Position numbers and translations under genes: made by a program | Shown here: positions 20,541 to 32,439 of the stretch, one piece after another | Layout of the letters: each line of letters begins with the position of its first letter | Numbering within the stretch: position 1 is the stretch's first letter | From: Omphiscola glabra | Taxonomy: Eukaryota > Mollusca > Gastropoda > Lymnaeidae | Assembly: GCA_964017045.1 (NCBI GenBank) | Contig: OZ024810.1 | Location: 4,138,504-4,202,503 of the forward strand | Length of the DNA stretch: 64,000 nt | Reading direction: 5' to 3' | Notes under the pieces: model-generated | What the model saw: only the letters and a program-made list of their open reading frames with translations | What the model was told of the DNA's origin: nothing | The model's database searches: none

Positions 20541-22425
20541 TATTCACTGTTATCTTAAAGTATTAAAAACAAGGTATTGTAAGGTTAAACATTGATTGGT
20601 GCATGATGAGAACTGAAATATTTTAATGTAAAATCAGGCACATCGTTTCCATAATTTTTTCAATACTGGTTATTCAATTTCTTATTTTACTCAACTGGTT
20701 CAGTAACTCCTAAGTTAACAGGCATTTTTATGCAGTAAAAGCAAATTGTGAAAGATCAAATCTATTTTGTTATAATGGATGTGTACAGCAAGATGCAAGA
20801 AATTGTTTTTGTTTTTTTAAAGACATAAAGAGCTTAAAAAAAAAAGAAAAATCTCTTGCATATATTTTGCTTCTGGTGCATCCTACTTCCTCTTCAAAAC
20901 CGCACCTCACCCCATACTCCACGTTTTATATTAAATTCAATGAGTGAAGGGGAAAAAAAAAAGGCAACACAGAACTGGGTCATGGGCCATCCTTTCAGTT
21001 TTGTAACATTTTCTCAAAATACCCGATGTAAGAAAAATGCACCAGGTTAAGCTCTAGTATAGTACGATACATTGATTTTACTTAAAGTACAATATTTGAG
21101 AGACTGCGTTCAAGCCGTGTAAAAGTACATAAATAGTGGAACAATATTAAGTTTTTAAAAAAATTACAGGGTAATTAAAAGGAAGACTTGGCTAAATACC
21201 TTGTTCAGCAGACAAGACAAAACAAGAAATAACTAAAAATTAAAAACCTAGTCATTTATGATGTAACAATACTTAATTAAACAATTGTTTTTCATGAAAT
21301 TTCTGTATTTTCACATCTTAGATTTTGATATAGAAAATGTTCTTCTAAACAGAAGGGTAGCTAAAAATAATTCTTAGTTAACATTTTGAACCTTAAAAGT
21401 TATTTATAATTTACCAAAATTGTAAAAAAAATTACATATTTAATTAACCCAATGCTGGATTTAATTTATTGGTAAAAAAGAGATTTTAATTTCATTTTCA
21501 TCAGTTAAGTTGTTTTTTGGGATGTAGGATAGTTGCAATCCTCACATGATTGAGTTTTAAATGTTTCTCTCAAATGATTTGCATGAATGAGATAATACAA
21601 TCATGAGATTAGGTACCTTAAACAGTTTGTTGTGGTACTTTTCACTATCTTTGTTTTCAACTATCGTTGTAGTATGTTGGATGCTTCAGAAATCAAAACT
21701 TTGCTGGTCTTAAGGGAAAACAAGGATTGGACCTGATTTGTTCATTCCTTAACTGTTAGTAGTTATCACTCACTTGAATTATTTTGTTGGTGCTTGCATT
21801 GTTGTGTGCATTCAGTAGAACTTGAAACTCTTATTTATGAAGCAATCAAAGTCAAGTATGTTCAACACTAAATTAAAAAACAACGAATTGATTTTTTTTT
21901 TTAATAAAAAACATTTGGAAAGTTGAGTTTTTACTACTTGCTTTTAATCATTCAGTAAATACAGAGTTGCTTCTCCCCAAAAAACGATAATGAACATTTA
22001 AATCTAGAACTGACAAAGCTTATAACTATAACAATCACAAAATTAAAACTGATTTAATACCATGCACTACCAGTGGTTCTCAAACAATGTGTTTAGTTGT
22101 GTAAAGTCATTTGTTTTTTATTCTAAGACATATCCACTTGATTCTAATCAGAACCTTTTGGTGGCCACGTGCCTTTTAATGGGGGTACCAGCTACCCTTG
22201 TCTTTGTTTCCAAACTTAAACCATTTTTTCTTATGAGTCAGACGATAGTTGTGCCATTTGTTAAGTCTCTGTTACCCCTACTCCCTTTCTTATTGACTTC
22301 TTAGCTTAAGTTGGGTAATAATTATATTCACCATAGCGATTGTTTATTTCTTCCTCTGCTGGGATGGAGAGGAAAAGGGGGGGGGGGGGATTAGTTTTTT
22401 TTGTTTTACTTTTAAAATTTTAACT
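20541..22425. other. Intergenic or intronic stretch, no gene seen
   Basis: AT-rich sequence with poly(A/T) runs. About 21,005-21,060 shares ordered blocks (TACCCGATGTAA, GGTTAAGCTCTAGTAT) with 43,665-43,710, a possible old dispersed repeat. Open frames at 20,856 and 22,062 show no motif. Confidence 0.5.
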
Positions 22426-22426
22426 A

Positions 22427-23375
22427 AAACATAGTAATGACTGAGTTAAACATAGTAATGACTGGGTTAAACATAGCAATGGCCGGGTTAATCATAGTAA
22501 TGACTGTGTTAAACATAGTAATGACTGAGTTAAACATAGTAATGACTGAGTTAAACATAGTAATTACTGGGTTAAACATAGTAATGACTGAGTTAAACAT
22601 AGTAATGACTGAATAAACATAGTAATGACTGAGTTCAACATAGTAATGACTGAGTTAAACATAGTAATTACTGAGTTCAACATAGTAATGACTGAGTTAA
22701 ACATAGTAATTACTGGGTTAAACATAGTAATGACTGAGTTAAACATAGTAATGACTGGGTTAAACATAGTAATGACTGAGTTAAACATAGTAATGACTGA
22801 GTTAAACATAGTAATTACTGGGTTAAACATAGTAATGACTGAGTTAAACATAGTGACTGAATAAACATAGTAATAACTGAGTTCAACATAGTAATGACTG
22901 AGTTAAACATAGTAATGACTGATTTAAACATATTAATGACTGAGTTAAACATAGTAATGACTGAGTTAAACATAGTAATGACTGAGTTAAACATAGTAAT
23001 GACTGAGTTAAACATAGTAATTACTGGGTTAAACATAGTAATGACTGAGTTAAACATAGTAATTACTGGGTCAAACATAGTAATGACTGAGTTAAACATA
23101 GTAATGACGAGTTAAACATAGTAATGACTGGGTTAAACATAGTAATGTCTGAGTTAAACATAATGACTGAGTTAAACATAGTAATGACTGAGTTAAACAT
23201 AGTAATGACTGGGTTAAACATTGTAATGACTGTGTTAAACATAGTAATGATTACTTTGTAATGACTGGGTTAAACATAGTAATGACTGGGTTAAACATAG
23301 TACTGACTGAGTTAAACATAGTAATGACTGGGTTAAACATAGTAATGACTGAGTTAAACATAGTAATGACTGAAA
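22427..23375. repeat. Minisatellite, 21-bp unit, about 45 copies
   Basis: The unit is ACATAGTAATGACTGAGTTA plus one base, with variants GGGTT and ATTACTG. Units of 21 bases keep frames open on both strands, which explains the repetitive 79-95-codon frames here. They should not be read as genes. Confidence 0.97.
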
Positions 23376-23532
23376 TAACCTTTGAGTATAATGATTAAAG
23401 TGCTTGAAGTTCAAATTAAACTTAAGGTAGCTACAATTGGAATTTATTAGTTGCCAATTTTTTAACATTTATTCAAAGTTTGTTTTTGTAAATTATAAAA
23501 AGATTTTGCACTGTTTTATTTATTTTCCTATC

Positions 23533-23757
23533 TCAGTCTGACTATCTCAGTCTGACTATCTCAGTCTCACTAACTCAGTCTGACTATCTCAGTCTGACTA
23601 TCTCACTATCTCAGTCGCACTATCTCAGTCTGACTATCTCAGTCTGACTATCTCAGTCTGACTATCTCAGTCTCACTAACTCAGTCTCACTGTCTCAGTG
23701 TCACTGTCTCAATCTCACTATCTCAATCTCACTATCTCAATCTCAGTCTCACTATGA
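23533..23757. repeat. Minisatellite, 14-bp unit, about 16 copies
   Basis: The unit is TCTGACTATCTCAG, decaying at the right end to TCTCACTATCTCAA. It starts directly after a pyrimidine-rich TTTTCCTATCTCAG, and each unit ends in a CAG that resembles a 3' splice site. Confidence 0.92.
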
Positions 23758-24290
23758 TTGATTAGAATTTCTGGTTTCTGAAAATGGTGTTTGACTCACT
23801 GTTGGGCACAAGTTGCGCCCTATAAGTTTTTACGTAGCGTAGCAGAATTTCATCTGGACCTTAATGACTTCATGGTGATAGGAATCCTGTATATTTAAGA
23901 CTGTAGCTGTGCCTCTGTCTCTAGCTGTGCCTTTGTCTCTAGCTGTGAGAATAGGTTTTGCATAATGCCCATTTGTATCTTAGAATGGATTAAAATGATT
24001 TTACTATGAGATTTAGAATTAAATTTAACTTTTTTATGGAATAAATAAGGATGCACAAGTTGCCAAAACAATGATGGTTTATTTATTTGTTTAGTTTTTC
24101 TGATACCTATTTTCTTAAGGTTTTAATTTTAAGATAGATAACTCTGATATAACAAATGTAATCTTTACTTTACACATAACAATAATCAAAACCTATTTTC
24201 ATCTTTAAATCAGTCTTGCAGAAATATGGATAAAAATAAACATGTAAAATAGAGTAAAAAATTTGATTGTAATTCTTTATTTCACTTCCA
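23758..24290. other. Intergenic or intronic stretch, no gene seen
   Basis: AT-rich with a short CTCTAGCTGTG(C) duplication near 23,920. No supported gene. Confidence 0.5.
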
Positions 24291-24364
24291 GGTTAATGAA
24301 GTCTGCACATGTGACAAGTGACTTGACAGACGAATCCAAGATGTCTCAGTAAATGTGAATCAAT

Positions 24365-24703
24365 TTCTTGACTGACAACTGAGTGTACACCACTTCATCT
24401 TGGCTGACACCTGAATGTACAATGCACCATATTGGCTGACACCTGAGTGTACAACATAGCATATTGGCTGACACCTGAGTGTACAACATAGCATATAGGC
24501 TGACACCTGATCCTACAATACACCATATTGGCTGACACCTGAATGTACAACATAGCATATTGGCTGACAACTGAGTGTACAACATAGCATATTGGCTGAC
24601 AAATGAGTGTACAACATAGCATATTGGTTGACAACTGAGTGTACAACATAGCATATTGGCTACAACTGAGTGTACAACACAGCAAATTGGCTGACAGCTG
24701 AAT
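24365..24703. repeat. Minisatellite, 32-bp unit, about 10.5 copies
   Basis: The unit contains GGCTGACACCTGAGTGTACA and ACATAGCATATT. It lies 75 bases after a good 3' splice-like site (TTTCACTTCCAG ending at about 24,291). The minus-strand open frames over it are repeat by-products. Confidence 0.93.
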
Positions 24704-25016
24704 GTAAACCAAGTAAATACAAGTTTTACCAAATTAAATCCATCAGTTTCTACTACCACACTACTACATTGTTTAGCCTTGTTCACCTACCTGTTCATTG
24801 TTTTAATCACTCAAACTTTAACCTTACTGAATTTAAACCTCTAACAATATTTTACATCTGTAATCAAAAGAAATGTCACCATGTTGCTGTATGACTGCTC
24901 CTTCATCAGATCATTTAGAAAAACTGATAATAATTTAAATTACCTTAACCCGTCTGTGCATGAAGACTTAATGATAAAATGAATTACTTTGACTGAATGA
25001 TTGAATGAAATACATG

Positions 25017-25152
25017 GGTCAGTACAGATTCTACCAGAGGTGTATTCAACCGGTCAGTACAGATTCTACCAGAGGTGTATTCAACCGGTCAGTACATATT
25101 CTACCAGAGTTGTATTCAACCGGTCAGTACAGATTCTACCAGAGGTTTATCC
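25017..25152. repeat. Minisatellite, 35-bp unit, about 4 copies
   Basis: The unit contains GGTCAGTACAGATTCTACCA and GAGGTGTATTCAACC. Confidence 0.9.
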
Positions 25153-25213
25153 AACTCAATAGAAATAATGAAATAGATTTCCAAACCAGTGAGCACATGT
25201 GATTGAATGAATT

Positions 25214-25300
25214 ACCAAAAACCAAATGTACACAACCAAACACCAAATGTACACAACCAAACACCAAATGTACACAACCAAACACCAAATGTACACAACC
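25214..25300. repeat. Minisatellite, 21-bp unit, about 4 copies
   Basis: The unit is ACCAAACACCAAATGTACAC plus one base. It is followed by a poly-G run of about 15 at 25,543. Confidence 0.9.
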
Positions 25301-25780
25301 TAATGGCTTCAATAAGACACCAAGTGGAAGCCACTTTTCTCCTCTACTATTTTCAATGTAAATTGTCAATGGTTTATAAACTTTAAAATCAAATCTAGTT
25401 TTTGCCTATATATTTAAACATGATTGATCTCCTTGACCATTACTGTAACACTTGTAAGATGAAGATTTATGTTTTGTTTGGTTAATATAAGAATCAAAAA
25501 GATTTTCACCTTTTATAATGCAATATAAACAATTTGGTTAGGGGGGGGGGGGGGGGTAGTTTCTCCATTAAATACTTATAACAATATTCTCTCTTCCAAA
25601 GATAGAAATTAAATCATCAAAATAAATTGGCTTGACCACAGGAACTTCATTTTAAACAATAATCATCTGAACTGTTCACAGTATGCTTTTGATTGACCAA
25701 CATTTCTACTAGAAGATGTTCTTCTATATATGACTACTGAAATAATTGAATCAGATTTTGTCCATTGTACAAGATGAGCC
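25301..25780. other. Intergenic stretch, no gene seen
   Basis: AT-rich, including the poly-G run. Nothing else supported. Confidence 0.5.
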
Positions 25781-25787
25781 TTTGGGC

Positions 25788-25983
25788 CAGTGGTTCTCAA
25801 CCTTTCTAATGCCCTGACCCTTTTATACAGTTCCTCGTGTTGTGGGGACCCCAGCCACAAAATGATTTTTGTTGCTTCTTCATAACTGTAGAGGACATGT
25901 ATTTTCCGATGGTCTTAGGCGACCCCTGGGAAAGGGTCGTTGGACCCCCGAAGGGGTCGCGACCCACAGGTTGAGAACCGCTG
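25788..25983. mobile_element. hAT-type MITE with CAGTGGTTCTCAACC ends
   Basis: The ends CAGTGGTTCTCAACCT and AGGTTGAGAACCGCTG are near-perfect inverted repeats. The flanks CTTTGGGC and CTTTAGGC agree at 7 of 8 positions, an 8-bp target duplication. The internal GGGGTCGCGACCC palindrome and the left-right termini are typical of short hAT elements. A 5'-truncated relative lies at 52,772-52,914. Confidence 0.9.
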
Positions 25984-25991
25984 CTTTAGGC

Positions 25992-27235
25992 AAACAAAAA
26001 TCTTAGAGTTAAAGGAGTGTAACATAAGTTGAACACTAGAATTATCTATTTTACTAGGCCAGTATCCAAATGTTTTTAAATGTTATGAAGCAAAATTTAA
26101 AGTTTCTATGGGTGCTGATTTAAAATACTTGAATGGTTGTTATGAGAGCTGTCAAGGTTGAGGGTCATAGTGTTAATAAATCATCAGCTAGTAATGCTAA
26201 CATTTATAAAGTCAATGACCTTAATAACCTGAGAATGAATTAACTTTTTTTAAATACCGGGGTATAATTTATTATCTCATTAGAATTACCTCTGACCTTA
26301 TAAGTTAAATAGAGCTACATAAATTTGTTCAGCATTACATGACCTGTCATCTATTTTTGTATATTTTAAAATTAAAATAAATAAAAGAATATTTCTGTAT
26401 ATAATTTTTTTTCATTAGATGTAGTATAATTTTGACACACATTTCACACAGGAAGAAGAAGGGGGAAAAAATGCATTCTTAAAAAAGTATCAAAATTTAT
26501 TAAAATAAAATACTTCATCATCTAACACAAAACCATGGTTACACATGATAAACATTACATGAAAAATACATTTAAAAAACACAATTTTGTGGAATATATT
26601 ATTTTGCTAAAATTGAAGCATAGGCATGTTCTTTAAAGATAAAATTTGTTGATTGTAAATAATTTGTAAAACAGAGGAGTTAATGTTTTGATAACATAAC
26701 CAGCCTGGCAACTTAAATTGCCTTAAAAATCTTTAGGCACACTTCTGAACAAATATTCTTTCGGAAAACTAGTATGAATTTTTGTTATAACTATATATGA
26801 ATTAGAACTTGCAGTGGAGCTTTGTTTCCACATAAGAATAGGTAACATGTAACCTCATCGTACTGCAATCAAACCAATTAGTACGAAAGAGAACCTGCGG
26901 AATAAAAATTTGATATATAGGGTATAAAGAAAGTTAACAACAACAGTAAAGGTAGGCAACAATAAAGGAAAAATACTATTTATACTAGAGTACAAGCCTA
27001 AATAAATAAATGTAGCCGGGTGGTTACCGGTTAAAAGAAACAAACAAATGCAGGTCATGAGAACTATAGTGTTTAATTGTAGAGGTACAATCTGTAGAAC
27101 AAATTTTCACACACAATATCATCCAATGTCCACACTTCGTAACAAAGCTCAACACGTACAAGGACCCCAGGTTCAAATTTTCCCTGGCTTATGTAGTGGC
27201 AATGATACCGCGGCATGAGCTGTTTTACCAGTTTC
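25992..27235. other. Intergenic or intronic stretch, no gene seen
   Basis: AT-rich. Open frames near 26,855 and 27,073 (minus) have no motif. Confidence 0.5.
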
Positions 27236-27237
27236 CT

Positions 27238-27367
27238 GTGGGACAGGCATACCCAGCTCAGTGGTGGGACAGGCATACCCAGCTCAGTGGTGGGACAGGC
27301 ATACCCAGCTCAGTGGTGGGACAGGCATACCCAGCTCAGTGGTGGGACAGGCATACCCAGCTCAGTG
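27238..27367. repeat. Minisatellite, 26-bp unit, 5 copies
   Basis: The unit contains GTGGGACAGGCATACCCAGC and TCAGTG. Copies are virtually identical, so it is recent. Two overlapping plus frames are by-products. Confidence 0.95.
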
Positions 27368-27725
27368 TCTCTGAGCAGGCCTGGCAGAAAGCCTTGTGTG
27401 CCACAGCAGCGTGTTTTCTTTGCCCCATAGGTGGCACCCTGCCACATATACAAAATTATACATAGATCCTGTTACAAAAAGTGGCACATTGCCACCTAAA
27501 GAAGTAAAACCATTATTACACATAGAAAATACATTATAATGTATTATTTTAAAGTAATTTGACTCTATTCTTTGTGAGCTTTTGCTACCTAGTAATTATA
27601 TAAAAACTTAACCCACAGGGGTGTTTAGGTCAGGTGACCATTCATACTTTGTCCTGGTTTGTCTTGAGCTGAAAGCAGTACAGCTTAGCCAAATTTAATT
27701 TTCACAAAAATAATAATTTATTAAA

Positions 27726-27814
27726 AGCTTGGTCAGGCCTACATCTGATGTCCAGAGCTTGGTCAGACCTACATCTTGTGTCCAGATCTTGGTCAGACCT
27801 ACATCAGATGTCCA
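27726..27814. repeat. Minisatellite, 30-bp unit, 3 copies
   Basis: The unit contains CTTGGTCAGACCTACATC and TGTCCAGA. Confidence 0.9.
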
Positions 27815-28471
27815 GTCATAAATAAATGACACAACTAAAAGAAATAAAATTAATCAAAATTGACTTCTCTCTCACCAACCCTCCTCCTTTATACCTCCTT
27901 CTCCCTATCTCCCCCTCTTTCCCTTTCTCTCTCCCTCCCAACTGTAGGATTTGGGGATAGGATAAGGTGTTGGGGCGGGGCATTTCGGCAATTAGACTCG
28001 TCAACGGGTGATGAGCAGTTGTTAAATTCTACTTTTTTTGTTTTTGTTTCATGCCTGGTCCACCATAACCGGGGATTGTTTTTATGATTTGTTGTTAGAA
28101 AATAAATACACCCATACCTCGCTTTACGGCCTAGATACGTTCCGGAAAAGTTGGCCGTAAAGCGAAAAGCCGTATAATGAATCAATAATTTTGATATAAA
28201 CCCATACAAATTTAATTTGATCTGTTCCAATTTTTGTATCAAATAAAATAGTCGTTAGTTCATATATCATTTTATTCTTTTCATTTCCTATAAAAATAAA
28301 AGTACAAAACATTGTAATAGTAAACAGAAATTTAAAAAAATAAACATATACATTAAAAAAACAAAAGAAATCATATGCACATATTTATACATAAAATAAA
28401 ATTCACCAATTAATCCAAACAAACAAAACAGAAACAAACACGTCAACATTACTGAGTCACAAGATATGAAT

Positions 28472-28527
28472 AAGGTGGGATAGCACAGGAAATAAGGTGG
28501 GATAGCACAGGAAATAAGGTGGGATAA
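28472..28527. repeat. 22-bp tandem repeat, about 2.5 copies
   Basis: AATAAGGTGGGATAGCACAG repeats inside the TA-flanked transposon. Confidence 0.85.
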
Positions 28528-28581
28528 GGCAGACTACTAAAGCAGAGCCGCCTAAGGGGAGAAGCTGAAACTAAAGAGAGG

Positions 28582-28757
28582 CAGTGGTGTAGTGAGGGGG
28601 GCATCATGCCCCGGGCGCTACTCACAAAGGGGCGCCAAATGGTATATTTTACTATAATATTGTATGGTTTTTTGAATAGGGGGGGGGCGCTAAAAAGGTA
28701 TTGGGGGCGCTAAAAAGGTATTGTGCCCCGGTGCGAGTTAAGCTCGCTACGCCACTG
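28582..28757. mobile_element. hAT-type MITE, copy 2, nested, with 8-bp target duplication
   Basis: The termini CAGTGGTGTAGTGAG and GCTCGCTACGCCACTG match copy 1 at 6,821-7,010 in opposite orientation along the whole length. AAGAGAGG flanks both sides exactly (28,574-28,581 and 28,758-28,765). It sits inside the older TA-flanked element. Confidence 0.92.
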
Positions 28758-28889
28758 AAGAGAGGATATCTATTGGCCGTATAATGAAACATCGTGGGCC
28801 GTAAACCGAAAAAGTGCCATAATTTAAAGTTGGCCGTAAAGCAAAATGCCGTATAAAGAGCGGCCGTATAGCGAGGTATAGGTGTATTC

Positions 28890-30120
28890 TTTTGTGATTA
28901 AAATGTTCAAATTATAAAGAGTAAAAAATAAAAAAAATAGTTAAAAGAAAATTTCTTAAAAAATTTCTAAGTTATTGGTTTGGATGGTGATGTATGGAGT
29001 GTAAACCGTAATTTGTTAAGTGTAAAATGCAATGCTTCCTTCCACACATATTCCAGATGAATCATTGAATGTGATTTGCCTTAGTGCTAAATAATAATTT
29101 AAACATTATTCAGTGTATACTATAGAACAAAACTTACAGTATATTACAAAACTCATTAACTATTTATATGTTTGTTTTATTTTCAATTACATGTATTAAT
29201 ATAATTATTTTTTATCTTTATTTATTACTAAAAAGTGTTTTAAACTTCTTATTAACTTCAATTTAAATTTATGTTTAAATGAACAAATGTTTGAAAAATG
29301 ACAATGTTAAATAAAATGTGACATGCCAGCCGGATGAATATCTCCTGCACTATTTGTCCGGGCGCCGGACGTGTAGATACTGCCATAAATAAAATAATAT
29401 ACCAAAGAAGAAGAGGGGTAAAAACATCGCGAAATCTCAGTTGCGGTTTTTAAAAAAAATACTGCTACTGTGACACGGAATTACAGACATTTATTAGCTA
29501 TTTCGATAGATTTGGTTGAAATCTGGTGAAATTAGCTATTTTACTGCGCATCGCCGTTATGGCATATTGCGCCATGGGTGCTCGCCACACCCAGTAACTT
29601 CTTATAGGTAGCGGTCCAAGGGGAGTAACCAAGGAATTAAAGTTATTTTCTAAAGATGGCAGATTTAATTCCCCATTAAATATAATTTTTGTTTTTTAAA
29701 TCAAGAAACGTAACGTTTCCTTGGCAATGGATCATATGTATCATGGTTGTCATTTTTGATCGTGCTTTCAAAATATGGAAACTAACTGCTCTAGCTTTGA
29801 GGGCTTTAACAATTATAGGGTAGCCTCTCTTTAATCTTCAGAAATCTTTTGTACCGAATGATTAAAACAAAACAAACAAAAACAATTACAACTTGTCAGA
29901 TTATGGAATTCGTTTGCGTTAATGTAACTTCAGCATCAATTAATTGGCGAAAACAATATTTTACCGATATTCTAGGACTTTTTTTTTTGGTAAACAGTAA
30001 CCAAGAGCACATCTCATTGGCAGGAAATGTACTGGAAGAAAAAGGGGGGGGGGGGCTTCCAAAAGCTTCGGCAGCACCAGTCCATTGACATGGGCTAAAT
30101 CAGTAAATTGTAGACTTATG
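28890..30120. other. Intergenic stretch, no gene seen
   Basis: AT-rich, with a small GC-richer patch at 29,340-29,370 and poly-G at 30,045. A plus open frame at 29,849 shows no motif. Confidence 0.5.
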
Positions 30121-30124
30121 ACAA

Positions 30125-30515
30125 ATATGTCGATGTCAAAACATTCCTATGTCTACTATAAGGAGCGGAAAATGGGAGAACAACAGCGACCATCAGACTT
30201 TCACCAAAAATTGCCATAGAAAGTACACCAAATGGCAAAACATCATCAGCAAATTTATTCAGTTTAACATACCTTGTTCTTATATTTCATCATCACCAAC
30301 AAAGACTTACTGGAAAGAATATACATAGCAAGACCCTTTTGGCCTTTTGTTGAAGACGTATCATCAGTTATAAGAAAAAGAGTTTGATGGGACCCACTCT
30401 ACATAAACCCCCAGATAATATCACCAGACAATCCATAGCATGGAATCCAATGGGAAAAAGGAAGAGAATAAGGTCAAAGAATACATGGAGACACGAGCTA
30501 GAACTATTTTAACGC
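30125..30515 (+). mobile_element. LINE 3' fragment related to the 9.3-12.7 kb element
   Basis: At about 30,388-30,510 one frame reads MGPTLHKPPDNITRQSIAWN and then MGKRKRIRSKNTWRHELE, which aligns with the C-terminal [12 protein letters not shown]...[12 protein letters not shown] of the 12.4 kb LINE. The preceding 250 bases look like decayed RT/thumb sequence with stops. No 3' tail is clear. Confidence 0.7.
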
Positions 30516-30596
30516 CCCCAAAAACACCCCTTGCCATCCTGGAGTGGTGACAGATACCCTCTAATAAGGTTTCTACACATAGTTCCTACTTTGTGA

Positions 30597-30870
30597 TTAG
30601 GTCATATCGTAGCTGGGATGAAACGGTTGCCAAGGAGCAGTCCCCTCATAGGCTTCATGGTAAGAATCATCGGCAAGGGCTGCTTTGACCCACCCTTGCC
30701 TCATATCCATTAACGGTAATATGTAATCATATCCCGACCTGTTTCTGGAGTTATTTGCAACTGCACTTGGTAGGTACCATGCAGCTGTGCTCCTTTTAAC
30801 GCAGATTTCATGCAAGACCTTTGTCTTTCATGTGCAGTTCCCCTACATGGTACCGGTAATATTATGCCCC
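30597..30870 (-). repeat. Dispersed repeat family D with relict reading frame, copy 1
   Basis: The reverse complement aligns with 56,995-57,255 over about 260 bases. Both copies encode, in the same frame, STAAW, NRSG.DY, MDMR, LADDS and EGTAP blocks. This copy has a 72-codon open frame, while the other has two stops. No protein family is recognised. It may be an ORF of a transposon. Confidence 0.65.
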
Positions 30871-30903
30871 AGATAGCGTTCTCCTAATTCTGCAATATCA
30901 CTG

Positions 30904-31168
30904 TACTAAATTGTGTGATGTCATTTTACTAAATTGTGTGATGTCATTTTACTAAATTGTGTGATGTCATTTTACTAAATTGTGTGATGTCATTTTACTA
31001 AATTGTGTGATGTCATTTTACTAAATTGTGTGATGTCATTTTACTAAATTGTGTGATGTCATTTTACTAAATTGTGTGATGTCATTTTACTAAATTGTGT
31101 GATGTCATTTTACTAAATTGTGTGATGTCATTTTACTAAATTGTGTGATGTCATTTTACTAAATTGTG
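30904..31168. repeat. Minisatellite, 23-bp unit, about 11.5 copies
   Basis: The unit is TACTAAATTGTGTGATGTCA plus TTT. Copies are almost identical, so it is recently homogenised. Confidence 0.96.
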
Positions 31169-31232
31169 CAATGTGACTGTTCAAAAGTATCCAATATTTT
31201 AATCTTGCATTTCATGAAGAGCAAGCAGATCT

Positions 31233-31391
31233 TCAAAATCTGGCAACACATACCAAATAATAAAGCACTGATTTTGCTGTGTCAGTGAGTCTGGCAGCAC
31301 ATACCAAATAATAAAGCACTGATTTTGCTGTGTCAGTGAGTCTGGCAGCACATACCAAATAATAAAGCTCTGATTGTGCTGTGCCAGTGAG
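31233..31391. repeat. Minisatellite, 51-bp unit, 3 copies
   Basis: The unit contains CTGGCAGCACATACCAAATA and TTGCTGTGTCAGTGAG. The minus open frame over it is a by-product. Confidence 0.93.
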
Positions 31392-31399
31392 TTCTGCTA

Positions 31400-32340
31400 A
31401 CTTATCTGAATCCCTTTTTTTTGACAAACAAGTATTTTCCTCTCTTCATGTGTTGTTAGTTCCTAGATTTTGTACTCAATTGTTCTGCCACATAACTGCA
31501 GATGGGAAAATATGACAACTCATGGGTTAAGAATTAATTGTAATAGGTTATTTAATTTGTTCAAAAAATATTTTGGGAAAGCCCAAATTCGTCACATTTT
31601 AGCGATCCATTCACAGTGTCAATTGGCGATAGTGTTTCCATCTTTCCCCTTTCCGGATGTAATGTATACATTGCATATCCTTCATTTACTTGCTGTTTCT
31701 TTTGTTTTTGACTTCTTAAGACAGTTTTGTAGTCTATATTTTGCATGGTAAATCTGGTTTGTTTTTGACGCTCTGCAAAATTTTGAGTAATTTTGTTTTT
31801 TAAAAAAACCTGCTAGTGGCCTGGACAAAGTTGCAGAAATAATCAATAATTTTTTTGATTTTTTAATAGTTTTCTTAACTTTATGAAAACACCTTAATAT
31901 ATGGGACTTTAATTATTTGAAGAAAAAAACTATTTGATTTGAAACCTGGTGTGTCGCCTTTTCCATTAACATGAGTATTCAAACATTGAATATAATATTC
32001 TAACACCACCTTAGACTTAGACTGCATTATTTTCTTTAAATAAAATATTTATACAGATTAAAATTACATTTTTTTACAATTATTAATTACATCTTTATTT
32101 TAGTAATTTTTATAGTTGATTCATTAAATCCTCGGAATCTATAAATGTGGCTTCTTCAATATGGAGATCCCTTTTGGGTTAATTTTGACTTTTGAGGCCC
32201 AAGGCTTTATTATCGGAAAATCTGTCCCTGACAAGAACACATACCAATAGAACACATACTAAGTAGGACACATGCCAAGTAGGACACATTCCATGTAATT
32301 ATAAAACTTGACATATAAGTTTAGAATAATTTCTCTATTT
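31400..32340. other. Intergenic or intronic stretch; left part of a local duplication
   Basis: Mostly AT-rich. From about 32,120 the sequence is the counterpart of about 36,515-36,745 (shared GGAATCTATAAATGTGG-like, TTGAGGCCC and GAAAATCTG blocks), the lead-in to the duplicated exon-like unit. GACACAT(A/G)CCAAGTAG repeats occur near 32,260. Confidence 0.5.
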
Positions 32341-32344
32341 ACAG

Positions 32345-32439
32345 AGTATATCTATGAACACAGTTGATGATCTCCCTCTAGATGATAGATGTGAGCTGAA
32401 TGGAAATTTTCTCTTCATTTCATGGTTCACTTGACCCAG
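32345..32439 (+). other. Exon-like segment, copy 1 of a duplicated unit
   Basis: It is preceded by TTTCTCTATTTACAG and followed by GTACTG at the sequence TTGACCCAG|GT. One frame is open for 29 codons, then stops. Its paralogue at 36,748-36,837 keeps both splice-like borders while its codons have decayed, so a non-coding exon is more likely than a coding one. Confidence 0.4.

Larger units (their letters stand above)
28109..28884. mobile_element. Non-autonomous DNA transposon with TA target duplication (mariner/pogo-like)
   Basis: The left end CACCCATACCTCGCTTTACG and the right end, whose reverse complement is CACCTATACCTCGCTATACG, are inverted repeats differing at few sites, with TA on both sides. 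The GCCGTAAAGCG block recurs inside near each end. There is no transposase. A hAT MITE (28,582-28,757) and a short 22-bp tandem repeat lie inside it, so both arose after insertion or within the element. Superfamily assignment rests on the TA site and TIR style only. Confidence 0.8.

Noticed and set aside
22564..23115. Four repetitive open frames (79-95 codons) on both strands
   Set aside because: They come from a 21-bp tandem unit, so any open unit stays open; all frames give the same heptapeptide-like repeats and no start or splice context.
24346..24786. 146-codon minus frame with cysteine-rich repeats
   Set aside because: It lies over the 32-bp array; cysteines come from the repeated TGT/TGC in the unit.
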